In this document: in pieces, positions 49,841 through 61,238 of the stretch
Layout: every line of letters starts with the position of its first letter
Numbering within the stretch: position 1 is the stretch's first letter
Source: Symsagittifera roscoffensis
Taxonomy: Eukaryota; Xenacoelomorpha; Acoela; Convolutidae
Reading direction: 5' to 3'
NCBI RefSeq assembly: GCF_963678635.1
Contig: NC_087068.1
Span: 29,514,318-29,578,317, forward strand
Length of the DNA: 64,000 bases
Made by a program: the position numbers and the translations under genes
Notes under the pieces: generated by a model
What the model was told of the DNA's origin: nothing
What the model saw: only the letters and a program-made list of their open reading frames with translations
Databases searched by the model: none

Positions 49841-49844
49841 TTTC

Positions 49845-50826
49845 AAAAATTTTCAGAATTTGCAGATATCAAAATAATTTACAAAAATTGAAATTTCCAA
49901 CCCTTTAGTAGGGTCATGTCAGAGTACTCTCAAAGATTGCGAATCTTGCCTCCAAATATGACTGTTGAATTCTTCGTAGTTTTCGAGATATAATGTTTTT
50001 TGTGCATTTTTCAAAAAAATTTTCAGAAAATTTTAATTAATTTTTTCTAAAATCTGAAATTTCCAACCCTTTACTTGGGTCCTGTCAGGGTACTCTCAAA
50101 TATTCCGATTCTTGCCTCCAAATTTGACTGCTCAATTCTTTGTAGTTTTCGAGATGTGACGTTTTTTGTGATTTTTTCGAAATTTTAAGGAAGTTTAAAT
50201 TAATTATTTTTCAAATTTTGAAATTCCCAACGCTATAGTTCGGTGTTGTCAGGGTACTCTAAAGAGTTGCAAATTTTGCCACATGCGACTGCTAAACGCG
50301 ACTGCTCAAATGCTTTTAGTTTGCGAGATGTGACGTTTTTTTGATTTTTTTTTAAAGAACTTATCTACAAAGAAATTCAAAAAATTTGTAATTACCAACT
50401 CGATGAATTTATAACCTCATTGTCAGTGTACACCCTGGCGTCTCAAATCTTGCCTCTTTTCTATGAATGCTGAAATTCTTTTAGTGTCCGAGATAGGACG
50501 TTTTTTTTTCAATTTTTTTTTCGGGAAACTGAAACTTAAGTTTAAAAAAGTTCACAAATTTTTGAATTCCGAACCCTATAGTCGGGTGCTCTCAGGGACT
50601 CCCAGTGGTTGCAAATGTGGCCTCCAAATTTCTCCAGAGGCCCATTAAGTTTTCGAGATGACTCTTTAAAATGGGAATTTAAAAAAATAAAAAGTTCGAA
50701 ATTACCAACCCTGTAATTGGGTGCAGTCAGAGTACACTAAAAGTTTGCAGATATTGTTTCCATTATATGCGGTTTGTCATGAGTTGTCGAAAAATTTCGA
50801 AGCACCGGAGGTGCGTGAAACTCTAG
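49845..50826 (+). mobile_element. Helitron-like non-autonomous element with ~167-bp tandem repeats
   Basis: About six diverged units, each with TTTCCAACCCTTTAG-like, GTCAGGGTACTCTCAAA-like and TTCGAGATGTGACGTTTTT-like words at 162-173 bp spacing. The terminal unit, as at 25,430-25,539, ends with hairpin GCACCGGAGGTGC and then GTGAAACT followed by CTAG (50,823-50,826) and T. Hairpin plus CTRR before T is a Helitron 3'-end signature. The 5' end was not recognised and no Rep/helicase gene is present. Confidence 0.55.
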
Positions 50827-51505
50827 TAAAATTAATATTTTTCGATTATAAAATAAGCAGATATTTGAATTATCAAATATTGCGAAATCAAAAGCGGGTA
50901 TTGGAAAAACCTAAATAGATTTTCAAAAAATGAAAATATATTGTATATCTGCGCGAATTGTACAAAAAACGTTGCTTAGCTGCTTATTCATTTTCTGTTA
51001 ATAGTGTTTTCGGTTTTGTTAGAAAGTAATTTAGCCAAAAGGAAAGGTCTAACAATTCTGATTGGTTAAAAATTTTTCATCAATCAGTCTCTCCTTCGTG
51101 AGAAATCTCCCGTTAAATCTTGCTGCTAATAAGACTCAAATTTTAACACTCGACATTTGATATTACAGTAGAAAATATGTTATTGAAATGTTTTCGGCAG
51201 AAATTCAGACCAGTTAAGAGCAGTCGAAACATTCGTATATATGAGCAGTCTTGTTTATTACAAAGGGACGTATTGTTATTTGTTGTCTGCCCACAGGTTG
51301 TCTGCCCACACTAACTGATTATTCCGACTTTCGTAGTGAAAATAACGGAATTTTTGTGCTCGGGTGGGTTTTTTTTCCTCAGACAAATTTCGATTTTAAC
51401 TAACCATTTTTGACAATTTTTTTTATATCGTTCAAAAGCTATTGTTGTCCTAAGCCTAAATTTGAAAAGATGTTTTACCTGTGATCGTTTTTCGTTAAGT
51501 TATGG
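50827..51505. other. Intergenic, no gene seen
   Basis: AT-rich, no recognised feature. Confidence 0.4.
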
Positions 51506-51509
51506 GGGT

Positions 51510-51810
51510 TTAAAAATTGCTATATTTTTCGCACTATTAATGTGCAAGCGGAGATTTAATCAGTCTTAGAAATCGTTCCAAATTGGTTGAAGGAAGCTTA
51601 TTTTCCATAATTGATTTGATACTAGGAGCGAAATATTTCACTTCGTACTTCATATGGCGTGTGGGGAATAAGTTTCACAAAAATCTCAAATTTAAAATAT
51701 CATTTTTTTTTTTATTACATTAGTTTTTTATGTTATTACTGCCCCATAGACCTTAAAAGGCAGTCGGAACCTTCAGGGTTTTGCCCTGATACGAGCAGTC
51801 TTTTTGAATT
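51510..51810 (-). repeat. Copy of the AGACCTT repeat family with its flank
   Basis: The AGACCTTAAAAGGCAGTCGG end (51,752) with hairpin CAGGGTTTTGCCCTG, preceded by about 220 bp that are the reverse complement of the sequence right of 7966. Together these show one repeat unit spanning both parts. Confidence 0.6.
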
Positions 51811-52133
51811 ATGTTTTGCGGTATAGTCAATAAAGCGATGGCCTGTTAAGCTGAATGCATAATTTTGAATCTGGCTGTTTTCGATTCGTTTTTTAAGTTT
51901 TTCCAAACATATGTGTTGAACGGTATCATTTTACCTCAAGTTGAGTAGCTTTCTATCTTCAGGATACTGAAATGTTGAATAGGATGAATTAATGTTAGGC
52001 TAGCATCAATTATGCAGTTAGTACAACGGGAAAGCAACGAGCAATGCCCAAGGGCCTGAGTTTGGAAGCAGTTCTAAATGGACCCACTGGTTCCCGTGCT
52101 AAAGGTTGCAGTCCTTCAAACATTAATAAAATC
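51811..52133. other. Left flank of B-box copy 2, no homology to copy 1
   Basis: The frame reading into copy 2 from 52,078 (MDPLVPVLKVAVLQ) is unrelated to the B-box gene and probably not a genuine start. Confidence 0.5.
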
Positions 52134-53282
52134 ACTTCTGAAATGTGAAAGTGATCTGCGTGAATTACTGTCAAGGTCGATTGGTGATTTGATCATCGAA
52201 TACCCAAAAGTGAAACAGGCAACCGCTGCAGTTGACCAGACACAAGCGAAGTTGAACGTCGTTCTCATTGAAGAAAAAATGCACGCCGTTGCCTCTGATA
52301 CTTTGGAACCGTTTGCCCGAGAGTTCATAGTACAATTTTGGGAGCATTTGCAAATACCACTCATGAAAAACGCGTCAAAATGCATTATTCCGAATGTAGC
52401 AAACAGTCAGCTTGGTTTAATTGAAAGGTTGGAAAATCACTTTGCGTTGCTGAATGTATCTCACAATCATTTCATAAACTACTACAGTGAACAAATGTTT
52501 TTGTCTATTCTAGCACATGGAAGAGAAATAAGAGTATATCAGTTAATTTTTGAGCGCGGGTTTTTGAATGAAATATTCTTTGCGACAAGGAGTCTTGGGA
52601 AATTCGTTGCGGATGAGGAGGTTAAAAAATTGTTGGTTTTTCCTCAAGTCCAGAAACCTAATCAACATATTTTGATTTTGGCAGACCACCATGTTCTGAA
52701 ATTTGACCCCTCAGTCTGGAAAATGTTCAGTTACACAAAATTCGATCCTCCAATTAATCACATCCCATTAATGATCGTTTCTCTGGTTCAGAATGTAGAA
52801 TATTTATACTGGGACTCTGACAACAAGCAAATTCGTCAAACGAACGATAAAGTTGTAGCAATTAATTGTTCGTCATTGCCATTTCTGAAGACGACGTACA
52901 GCTCAAAATATGTTTTTTTTTCGTGACCGATCAGAATGATATTGTTCGTTTTGACACAAAAGCAAATGGTAAACCTGGTGTTTTTGTTATTAAGGAAAGT
53001 GAACATAGAGTCAAGCACATCGACTGTGTTTCTGATCTCAATGATTTGAAGCAAGTAGTCAGTTTCGTCATTTGGTCTATGGAAACTCAAAGTTTGACTT
53101 TAATGAGTTGCGATCAAGTTTTAGGTGTTGTGGGATTTAAATCTCGATTTGAATTTTTCTCGGTTCCGTATTTGGGGAAAGAGCCTCAGTTCCTAGTTAC
53201 GGCTTGTATACCTCTAGATAACTTGAAGGATAAATTAAAAAGAAAAGAAGTTTTTGTGATCAAGTGTACACAGGAAATGTGA
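52134..53282 (+). pseudogene. B-box gene copy 2, N-terminally truncated
   Basis: Homology to the intact gene starts abruptly at CTTCTGAAATG (equivalent to 47,129), so both zinc-binding clusters and most of the coiled coil are missing. It keeps the C-terminal region plus a 72-codon segment absent from the intact copy (starting FDPPINHIPLMIVSL). A one-base loss at a run of nine T near 52,914-52,922 shifts the frame; the following part ends FVIKCTQEM then stop. At the position of the normal stop it runs directly into the N-terminal coding sequence of copy 3, with no intervening UTR. Confidence 0.85.
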
Positions 53283-54960
53283 TTCATGTTTCGAGACTTT
53301 TGAAATTGAAGATATGTTTAAATGCTTAATGTGTATGGATGATGTGGATGATGCAACTGCTGTAGAATTCCATTGCGAAGCGTGTATTCTCCCTCATGTT
53401 AGAAAAGGTCATGAAATTTTGGATCACAAATATCTCAAACCTGCTTTGTGCGGAGATCACAAGAATCTATGTTCTTTATTTTGTTCGAACTGTGAGGAAG
53501 TGTTGTGCCTGAATTGTGTTTCGAAGCATTTAGGACATGGTATGATTCCATTGAAGGAAAAAGCAGCTGAATTAAGAATTAAAGTGTTTGAGCTCATTTC
53601 TGAATAGGACCGCAATGAAAAGATAGTCAGAAAAACGAAGGAAAGACTTACTAAAGACCAGGAAAAGTACAACTCCGGTTTCGAAGATTTACTACAAAAA
53701 GTATCTGATCAATTTGACCAAATGAAACAAGAGGTGTTGTATCGAATCAAAAACGAACATGACAAATTCGTTAATGCAGGCAAGGAATCTGAGGATAATT
53801 TAGACCTGCTTCTGAAATGTGAAAGTGATTTGCGTGAATTACTGTCAAGGTCGATTGGTGATTTGATCATCGAATACCCAAAAGTGAAACAGGCAACCGC
53901 TGCAGTTGACCAGACACAAGCGAAGTTGAACGACGTTCTCATTGAAGAAAAAATGCACGCCGTTGCCTCTGATACTTTGGAACCGTTTGCCCGAGAGTTC
54001 ATAGTACAATTTTGGGAGCATTTGCAAATACCACTCATGAAAAACGCGTCAAAATGCATTATTCCGAATGTAGCAGATGGTCAGCTTAGCTTAATTGAAA
54101 GGTTGGAAAATCACTTTGCGTGGCTGCAGGTATCTCACAATCATTTCATAAACTACTACAGTGAACAAATGTTTTTGTCTATTCTAGCACATGGATGAGA
54201 AATAAGTGTTTATCAGTTAATTTTTGAAAAGCGCATGATGTTGACAGAAAATCTTCTGGCGACAAGGAGTCTTCGTGGGAAATTCGTTGCGGATGATGAG
54301 ATTAAAAAATTGTTCGTTTTTCCTTAAGTCCAGAAACATAATCAACATATTTTGATTTTGGCAGACCACCATGTTCTGAAATTTGACCCCTCAGCCTGGA
54401 AAATGTTCAGTTACACAAAATTCGATCCTCCGATTAATCACATCCCATTAATGATCGTTTCTCTGTTTCAGAAGGCAGAATATTTATACTGGTACTCTGA
54501 CAACAAGCAAATTCGTCAAACGAACGATAAAGTTGTAGCAATTAATTGTTCGTCATTGCCATTTCTGAAGACGACGTACAGCTCAAAATATGTTTTTTTT
54601 TCGTGACCGATCAGAATCATATTGTTCGTTTTGACAAAAAAGCAAATGGTAAACCTGGTGTTATTGTTATTAAGGAAAGTGAACATAGAGTCAAGCACAT
54701 CGACTGTGTTTCTGATCTCAATGATTTGAAGCAAGTCAGTTTCGTCATTTGGTCTCTGGCAACTCAAAGTTTGACTTTAATGCGTTACGATCGAGTCTTA
54801 GGTGTTGTGGGATTTAAATCTCGATTTGATGTTTTCTCGGTTCCGTATTTGGGGAACGAGCCTCAGTTCCTAGTTACGGCTTTTATACCTCTAGATAACA
54901 TGAAGGATAAATTTTAAAAAAAAAGAAGTTTTTGTGATCAAGGGTACACAGTAGGAAACG
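53283..54960 (+). pseudogene. B-box gene copy 3, full length but broken
   Basis: Begins within the first zinc-binding cluster (CDSCFETFEIEDMFKC) without the start Met, continues through B-box2 and coiled coil, then carries an in-frame TAG at 53,605-53,607, a TGA at 54,196-54,198, a TAA at 54,325-54,327, the same nine-T frameshift as copy 2, and a changed A-run near 54,913. It retains the 72-codon segment. The 3'UTR and AATAAA (55,038) match the intact gene, and homology continues until the BEL/Pao insertion at 55,220. Confidence 0.88.
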
Positions 54961-55219
54961 CACGAGTTCCAGAGAAGACACTCAATGTCTCTACATTTTG
55001 ATTACTGCACTTGTTGTGCGATTAGAACAGTCTGAATAATAAATTCATGTCTCTGTTATTACAATTTTCTGCAATTCTTTGGAAGAAATTATATCAATGC
55101 TCTGCTCAATTTGATTTTGTCGATATATCATCAATTGGTTATTTGTATGTTTATATGCATTCGGGCCACTCTGGATGAAATCAAATATATATATTTCATA
55201 TCCACCATAAAGCTTTATC

Positions 55220-55379
55220 TGTAGTTGACTTGTCACTTTAGGTCAAAACATGGCTCCAAGAGTCAACTTTCTTAGTTCTGGTTTGTTTCAAGAGTGTTTA
55301 TATCACAGAAATTACAAATGTTTGATCACAGTGACTTTTGATTTCTAAAGATTGGGAAAATGTAGTTGCTTCGGCAACA
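55220..55379 (-). repeat. Candidate 3' LTR of the BEL/Pao element
   Basis: The 3' flank of B-box copy 3 matches that of copy 1 up to AAGCTTTATC (55,219) and then departs at TGTAGTTGACTTG, so the insertion edge is at 55,220. Read on the minus strand the element ends ...CAACTACA. An LTR start TGTTGCCGAAGCAACTACA at 55,379, preceded by a purine-rich GGGAG tract, would give a 160-bp LTR with TG...CA ends. The matching 5' LTR would lie right of the window. Confidence 0.45.
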
Positions 55380-55432
55380 TACTCCCGGGGCCCCGAATTG
55401 TCTGGAACGGCGCAAAAGGCGTTGCAAAAAAA

Positions 55433-58400
55433 TCAAAAAACCTTAACAAGAGCGGTAGCGGGGCGGTTGAGAGTGCCGTAAGCCGTTCTCACGGTCACCA
55501 CTCGTGTTGTGCCATCTCTTCCTGGATGTTCCTCCACCACACGTCCAATCGGCCAAATACCTCGCGGCGTGAGGTCTTTTAGTACCCACACTATGTCTCC
55601 AACCTTCAATGGTGGTTGCGTTTCGTTCCACTTGGGGCGTTTCATTAGTGAAGGTAGGTACTCCTTCTTCAACCGCTTCCACAGGTGGTTCATCATCTGT
55701 TGAACGTGGGTCCATTTAGTGTAGGTTAATGGCATGCTGTCGTCGAATACTCCTGGTGGAAGGCTGCTGAAAGGTCGTTGAATGAGAAAGTGATTTGGTG
55801 TCAGTGGCTCGTCATTTTCTGGGTAATCAGTTACAATTGTCAAGGGTCTCGAATTCAGTATCATTTCGGTTTCGGCTAAAATTGTCTGAAAAACATCAAG
55901 TGTGAGTTTTCGCGATCCAAGAATGATGAGGATTGTTTTCTTGGCAATCTGAATCAAGCGCTCCCAAGCGCCACCGAAATGAGGGCCATATGGCGGGTTG
56001 AAGAACCACTGGATGTTTTGCCGTTGTAGCTTCAAAGAACAGGCTCTATTGTCAACCATTTTTATGGCGTCTTTTAGTTCTTTAGAGGCTCCAACAAACG
56101 TTTTTCCGTTATCACTGATTAGCGTTTTTGGAGTTCCCCGTCTAGCTGTAAACCGACCTATTGCATTCATAAGTGAATCAGTGTTCAGATTTGGACAGTT
56201 TTCGAAATGAACAGCTCTAGTTGCAAAACAAGTAAAAATTATTCCGTAATGTTTCTCAATATCTGTTTTGTTTTCAATATAGAAGGGACCAAAAAAGTCT
56301 ACTCCAGCATTAGTGAACGGGAAAAGATGATTTTCGTCGGGATATCGCTTCAGTGGTAATGGTGCCATGATTGGCTGGAGGTTGTCTGCTTTGTATCGTC
56401 GACACAAGAAACAATGATGAGCGATTGAACGAAGAGCTTGTCGTATCCCAATGATGTGGTAGCGCTGCTGCACGAAAGATTTGACGAACTCTTGTCCTTG
56501 ATGCATGCAAATTTGGTGTGCATGCTGTAGATAGAGTTTAACTGTTGGATGAGTTGCTAATAGAATCAGCGGGTGACGTGATTCAAGCTCCATTGTTGGG
56601 GCAAATTCGAGCCTGCTGCGCGAACGAAGCATATGCTTTTGGTCAAGGTATGGATTGAATTTAATCAGTTTGTTCTTCGCTTCCAGGCGCCGCTTCTGTT
56701 GTAGATGTTCGATCGTTTCACTGAAAGATTCTCGCTGTGCTGATATGATGATATAATTTCTCGCTCGTTCCATATCGTTACTAGTTGAATGCTGTCGTTC
56801 TTTTCGATGTTTTCCGTTAAAGTCTTGGTCTTTTGCAGATGATGAGCTCAGTTTTGTGAAAAAACTGAAAACTGCGGCGATGGTCAACAAAAGTTTATTC
56901 CTCGAGGAAAAACGACTGATGTTAAAGACTGGAGGACCTGAAAACAGTTTTTGTGATGCACACACTGAGGCGAATATTGAGACGCTATTAGTTTTTATTA
57001 CGGAAGACTTCTGTGGCCATTCAAATGATTGTGACATCAGAAAGGATGGGGCTGCTAACCATTCTGATTCGATATCTATAGGTTTTAATCCTCTAGTGCC
57101 GTGATCAGCAGGGTTCAGATGAGTCGGTATATAGTGCCAGTTATTGTTTTCTTGAGTTGCGTTTATTTCGGCTAGACGATTTGACACAAAACTTTTTTGT
57201 TTTTTCTTCGAGTTGATCCAATCAATTACAACTTGACTGTCTGTCCACAAATGTACGTCAGGATCAATGTTAAGCTGAAGTTGTACTTTAGCAAATGCAA
57301 CTAGTCGAAATCCAATAATTGCTGCTTCAGGCTCTAATTTTGGAATACTCAGCTGCTTGATTGGAGCTACTTTGCTCTTACCTATTACATAGTGAGTTGC
57401 CAATTGTTTTTCTGGTTGATATTCGACTCTCACGTATACGACTGCTGACATTCCTATCAAGGACGCATCCGTGAACGTATGAAGTTGAACATTATCCCGT
57501 GTTGTTAATTGCCTTTTGAAAAGTGTTCGGGGATGACTGATTGGTTTCATTGACACAAAGAGGTTTAGCAGCTTTTGTAGTTCTTTCTGACTGTTAGCGG
57601 GCAATAATGAGTCCCAAGAATTGCCTAATTTCCACGTTGATTGCAAAATTGCTTTGAACAAAATGGTTACTGGTGCTAATATTCCCAGAGGATCAAAAAT
57701 TGAGGACACTAGGCTGAAAAGTTTCCGTTGTGTGTATTCGTGGGCATCCCCACTAATTGCCTTTGGAGGCTCCATGTATAGTGTGTCATTTGTCAAATTC
57801 CATTTTTGTCCTACAACTCTAGTTGTTGGCTTAGGTGTTTCCTTTTCCGAGGCTGGTAAACCGTTAAGTACCTTAGTGCTGTTCGATTCAAACTTGGTTA
57901 GTCTGAATCCGCCTTGCTGTAGAGCTGCTTTGGTCTGGAAAGCGGACTCCAATGCGTCGTTGGGTGAAGACGCTGAGTGAATGTAGTCGTCCATGTAAAA
58001 ATTTGTTTTGACGGATTCAAAGGCAAGCGGAAATTTCACGATGTTGTCTTTGGCACATTTCTGTGGAATGTAGATAGCACAAAATGGAAAGCAAGTTGCT
58101 CCAAAGATTAGTCTTGAAAACTGGTAATGTCCTATAACATATTTGTGATCCCAGAGAAAACGTAGCGAGGAACGGTCTTCTGCTTTTATGCTTATTTGCA
58201 TAAACATTCCTTCAATGTCAGCTAGTGTCCCAATACCAAACTCACGAAACCGCAGAAGGACTCCAGTAAGATTTGCGAGCAAATCTGGGCCTGTTAGCAG
58301 ATTAGAATTTAGAGATTGGCCTTTGAATTTGGAGGCAGCATTTGAGACACGCCTTACCTTTCCCGGCTTGTTAGGGTTTACGACTTCGTGGTGAGGCAGA

Positions 58401-61238
58401 TACCACAACCTAGAAGGTACTTCTTTGGTAGAAACTGCTGGCTGCGCGTAAGATTTTTCCAGGTCCGTAACTAGCGTCTTTCCATATAAATTTTGTAGAT
58501 CGGTGTTTTTTCCGAGTCTTTTCTGCAATGATTGCAATTGTTTCAGAGCTACACAGTAGTTGTTGCTGAGAGTTGAGTTGGGTTTCCAGGGAAGACCTAT
58601 TTCGTATCGTCCATTTACAAGTCTTGTCGTGTTATCCAAGATTTGGAGAGCAAACTTGTCGTCGCTGCTGTAGTTTTTGTTGAATGTAGTGATTCCGTTT
58701 TCCTCGATTTTCCAAAACTGCTGTACAAGGTAGTCAAGAGGTTGCTCTGTTGTTTTGTTGCGAGAAACGTGGAAGACAAAGGGCCGATGTTTTGTTTTGG
58801 ATGAGTGTCGCTGTTGTCTAATTTTGTTCAGCTGGTATTCGCCGGCTAATGTCAATCCAAGTTTTGTCTGCACAGCTGAAGGTATAAAGTTGTTCCCTTC
58901 AATAACGTGTAGAGGATATGTAAACAAGAATGAGTTTACACCAAGCAAAGCTCCAATCTTCCCATGATCGAGGTGTGGAAAATGAATATGGCGAAGTGTG
59001 TCGGTAGAGCTGCAAATCTCGTTCAAATTAAACACATCTGCAGCCGGTATGTTTAAGCAAGGAGTTTTGTACAAATTATTCATTGAAAACTTAACATCCG
59101 GTTTGTCATGCGGTGAGATGTGAACAGCATTATCAACCTTTGCAACTGGCATTTCATGATCAATGTCGATATAACGAAGAGACATTGATGTGTGTTCCAT
59201 AGATGGAATTTGTAGTTTATCTGCTATTTCATCAACGATGAAGCTAAATTGGCTCCCGTGGTCAATTAATGCATAAGTAGTTGTGCTCGTTTCACCATGG
59301 CAGAGTGAAACCGGCATAAGTTGTAGTTGTTCAAACCATTGAGGTTGTTCTGAACAAAAACTGATAAACTCACAGGCAGTGAATCCTTCCTGATTTTCTG
59401 CGCATGCTGCGTCTTTGCTTTGTTGCGATGACATCTCTGTTTTTGATCGCTGATGTTCTGATTTGTTAGAGTGCTGGGCACCATATCGGCTTAGGTCTGG
59501 TTGGTTTGGAAACCTTCTACTTTTAGGTTTGTACTCTTTGCTTTTTTGGTTAAAATCTGCAGACTGCTGATTAAATTTTCCGGTTTCCTGGGGTGCGGTT
59601 TTACAAAAATTGTCGGAACCCCAAACTGGTTCTTGTAAGTTTGGGTGCATAGTTTTGTGAAACAAGTCATGATGGGCGTTGACAACGAAAGTTGATTTTT
59701 TAAACTTGTTTGGGTCGTGAAGGCTTGTGTGATGAAATCCGTTGCACTCTTGACAACGGTTGTTTGAGACACAAGTAGTTCGGAGGTGATGAGGGCTTAA
59801 GCAGTTGACACAAAGTTCAAGTTGTTTTACGATGTTGTAGCGTTGAGGTGGCGTAGAAGAACTGTACTGTGGGCATTGCATGATGTTATGTTCGTTCTTA
59901 CAAGAAGGGCATTGCTTGCGCTTTGTTCTGTATTGGTTGAAATTCTCAGGTCCAATTGTTTTAGAAGCCTGCGGATTGCTTGATATAACGTTTGAGGAAC
60001 AGGGCGCTAGGGCATTGCTGCTAAATGTTGACGGTTCTGCATTGTTGAAAGATGGAAATTGATTGTGAAGTTTGTCGTAGGTCTTCGCATGCACTTCTAG
60101 CCAATTTTGTAAGTGTTGAACATCTGTGTACTGTATGTCGTTTCGCACGGTGTATTCCGTCCATTTAAGAAGCAAATTTTGTGGGACTTTGCTTTTGACA
60201 AGCTTTGTCAAAGTAGAGGAATTCAAATCTGCATTAAAATTGAGATTTTTGAAGGTTTGCACCAATTGTTTCAGGAAGGCGGCAAAAGAAACAAAAGAAT
60301 GACTGCTTTTGTTGGCTGCTGGCCATTTTTCTAATTGTTTTATATACGCGTTGACGACAATAAATGTATCGCCAAAACGTGATTTAAGATCCTCTAGCGC
60401 TGGTTTATAGAAGACTGGGTTGCATGAGTAGCCTTTGATTAGCTCTTTCGCCTTGCCAGTCACGGCGTTTTGTAGGTAGGTAATTCTGTGTGTATCGCTG
60501 ATGGTTGTATTGCTATCAACAGTGGCATTGAACATGTTCAACCAGTCATGGAAAGCCAGAGGATTACCATCAAATGATGGAATTTGAATTGGTGGTAACT
60601 TGACCGTGGTTTTGAAGTCAATTTTGTCTCTGTTATCTCGATTTATGTCAAAATAGGTGGTAAGTTGAGGATAATTGCTGACTTGCCCTTTAAACTCTGG
60701 TAATGTTGTTTGTGGCGAAATGGTTTGAATCAAAGATGGTTGGAGAAAATAGTTTGCAGATTGGTGAGGGTTGCTTCTTTGCTCTCTATTATCTGGTAGA
60801 AAAGCGTTATTACAACTTAGTCCAGAAGCTATCGACGCGGCGTTGATCCTTGTCTGTTGATGCATGCTGAATGTTGGTTGCATATAAGGATGCAGTTTGG
60901 GTTGTGGGAAAGTTGATGCCTCCGGTACTAAAGAAACCGGATTCATGGGAATCATTGGTTGCCATGAAGGTTGCGTTGGTATGACTGAGTTAGTTTGCGA
61001 GGTACTTTGATACGGAAATGTAGAGGTTGTTTGCGTCAAGGGATATCTGAATGTTAAATCCGAGGTTTTGGTTGTCGTTGTAGTAATGAGGTTTAGATCG
61101 ATATCTTTCGAGATCTGATGAGAATATCCGCTACCGTTGAAATTGTTTGGAAAAACATCAAAGTTTAATGCATGTTTTTCTAAATTGTAAGTTGGACAAA
61201 AGGCTTCAGTTGATACTGACGGATGTCCTTGAGTTCGC
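55433..61238 (-). mobile_element. BEL/Pao retrotransposon gag-pol, open frame (no own ATG)
   Basis: A long minus-strand frame of about 1,870-1,930 residues. In order: BEL-type gag domain (FDGNPLAFHDWLNMFNATV, SRFGDTFIV); two Cys/His clusters (CPSCKNEHNIMQC; CVNCLSPHHLRTTC with CQECNGFHHTSLH); aspartic protease (YALIDHGSQFSFI); Pao-type RT with catalytic TNFYMDDYIH at about 57,986-58,000; RNase H (HTFTDASLIGMSAVVY); integrase with an HHCC zinc part (ending HHCFLCRRYK) and the catalytic triad in VDFFGPF, LISDNGKTF and GGAWERL (last two acidic residues 50 apart); and a C-terminal WVLKDLTPRGIWPIGRVVE motif. This order (RT-RNaseH-IN, protease before RT) is the BEL/Pao arrangement. No env-like ORF is seen. 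The 5' start codon is lost because the frame is preceded by a duplicated segment. Little decay: a recent insertion. Confidence 0.92.
58513..61238 (-). repeat. 2,726-bp tandem duplication, unit 1
   Basis: Identical to 61,239-63,964 apart from about six single-base differences noticed (for example LGL/LGW, YEIG/YEIS, NLQE/NIQE, TLPE/TLTE in the protein). The unit runs from the N-terminal part of RT to the first codons of gag. Confidence 0.93.

Noticed and set aside
59266-59772. Alternative-frame ORFs inside BEL/Pao gag
   Set aside because: Overlap the well-supported gag frame and repeat only in the duplicated unit; shadows of the real frame.
55433-61039. Endogenous retrovirus with env
   Set aside because: No envelope-like frame is seen between the integrase end and the candidate LTR; protein order and Pao-type RT fit a BEL/Pao retrotransposon.
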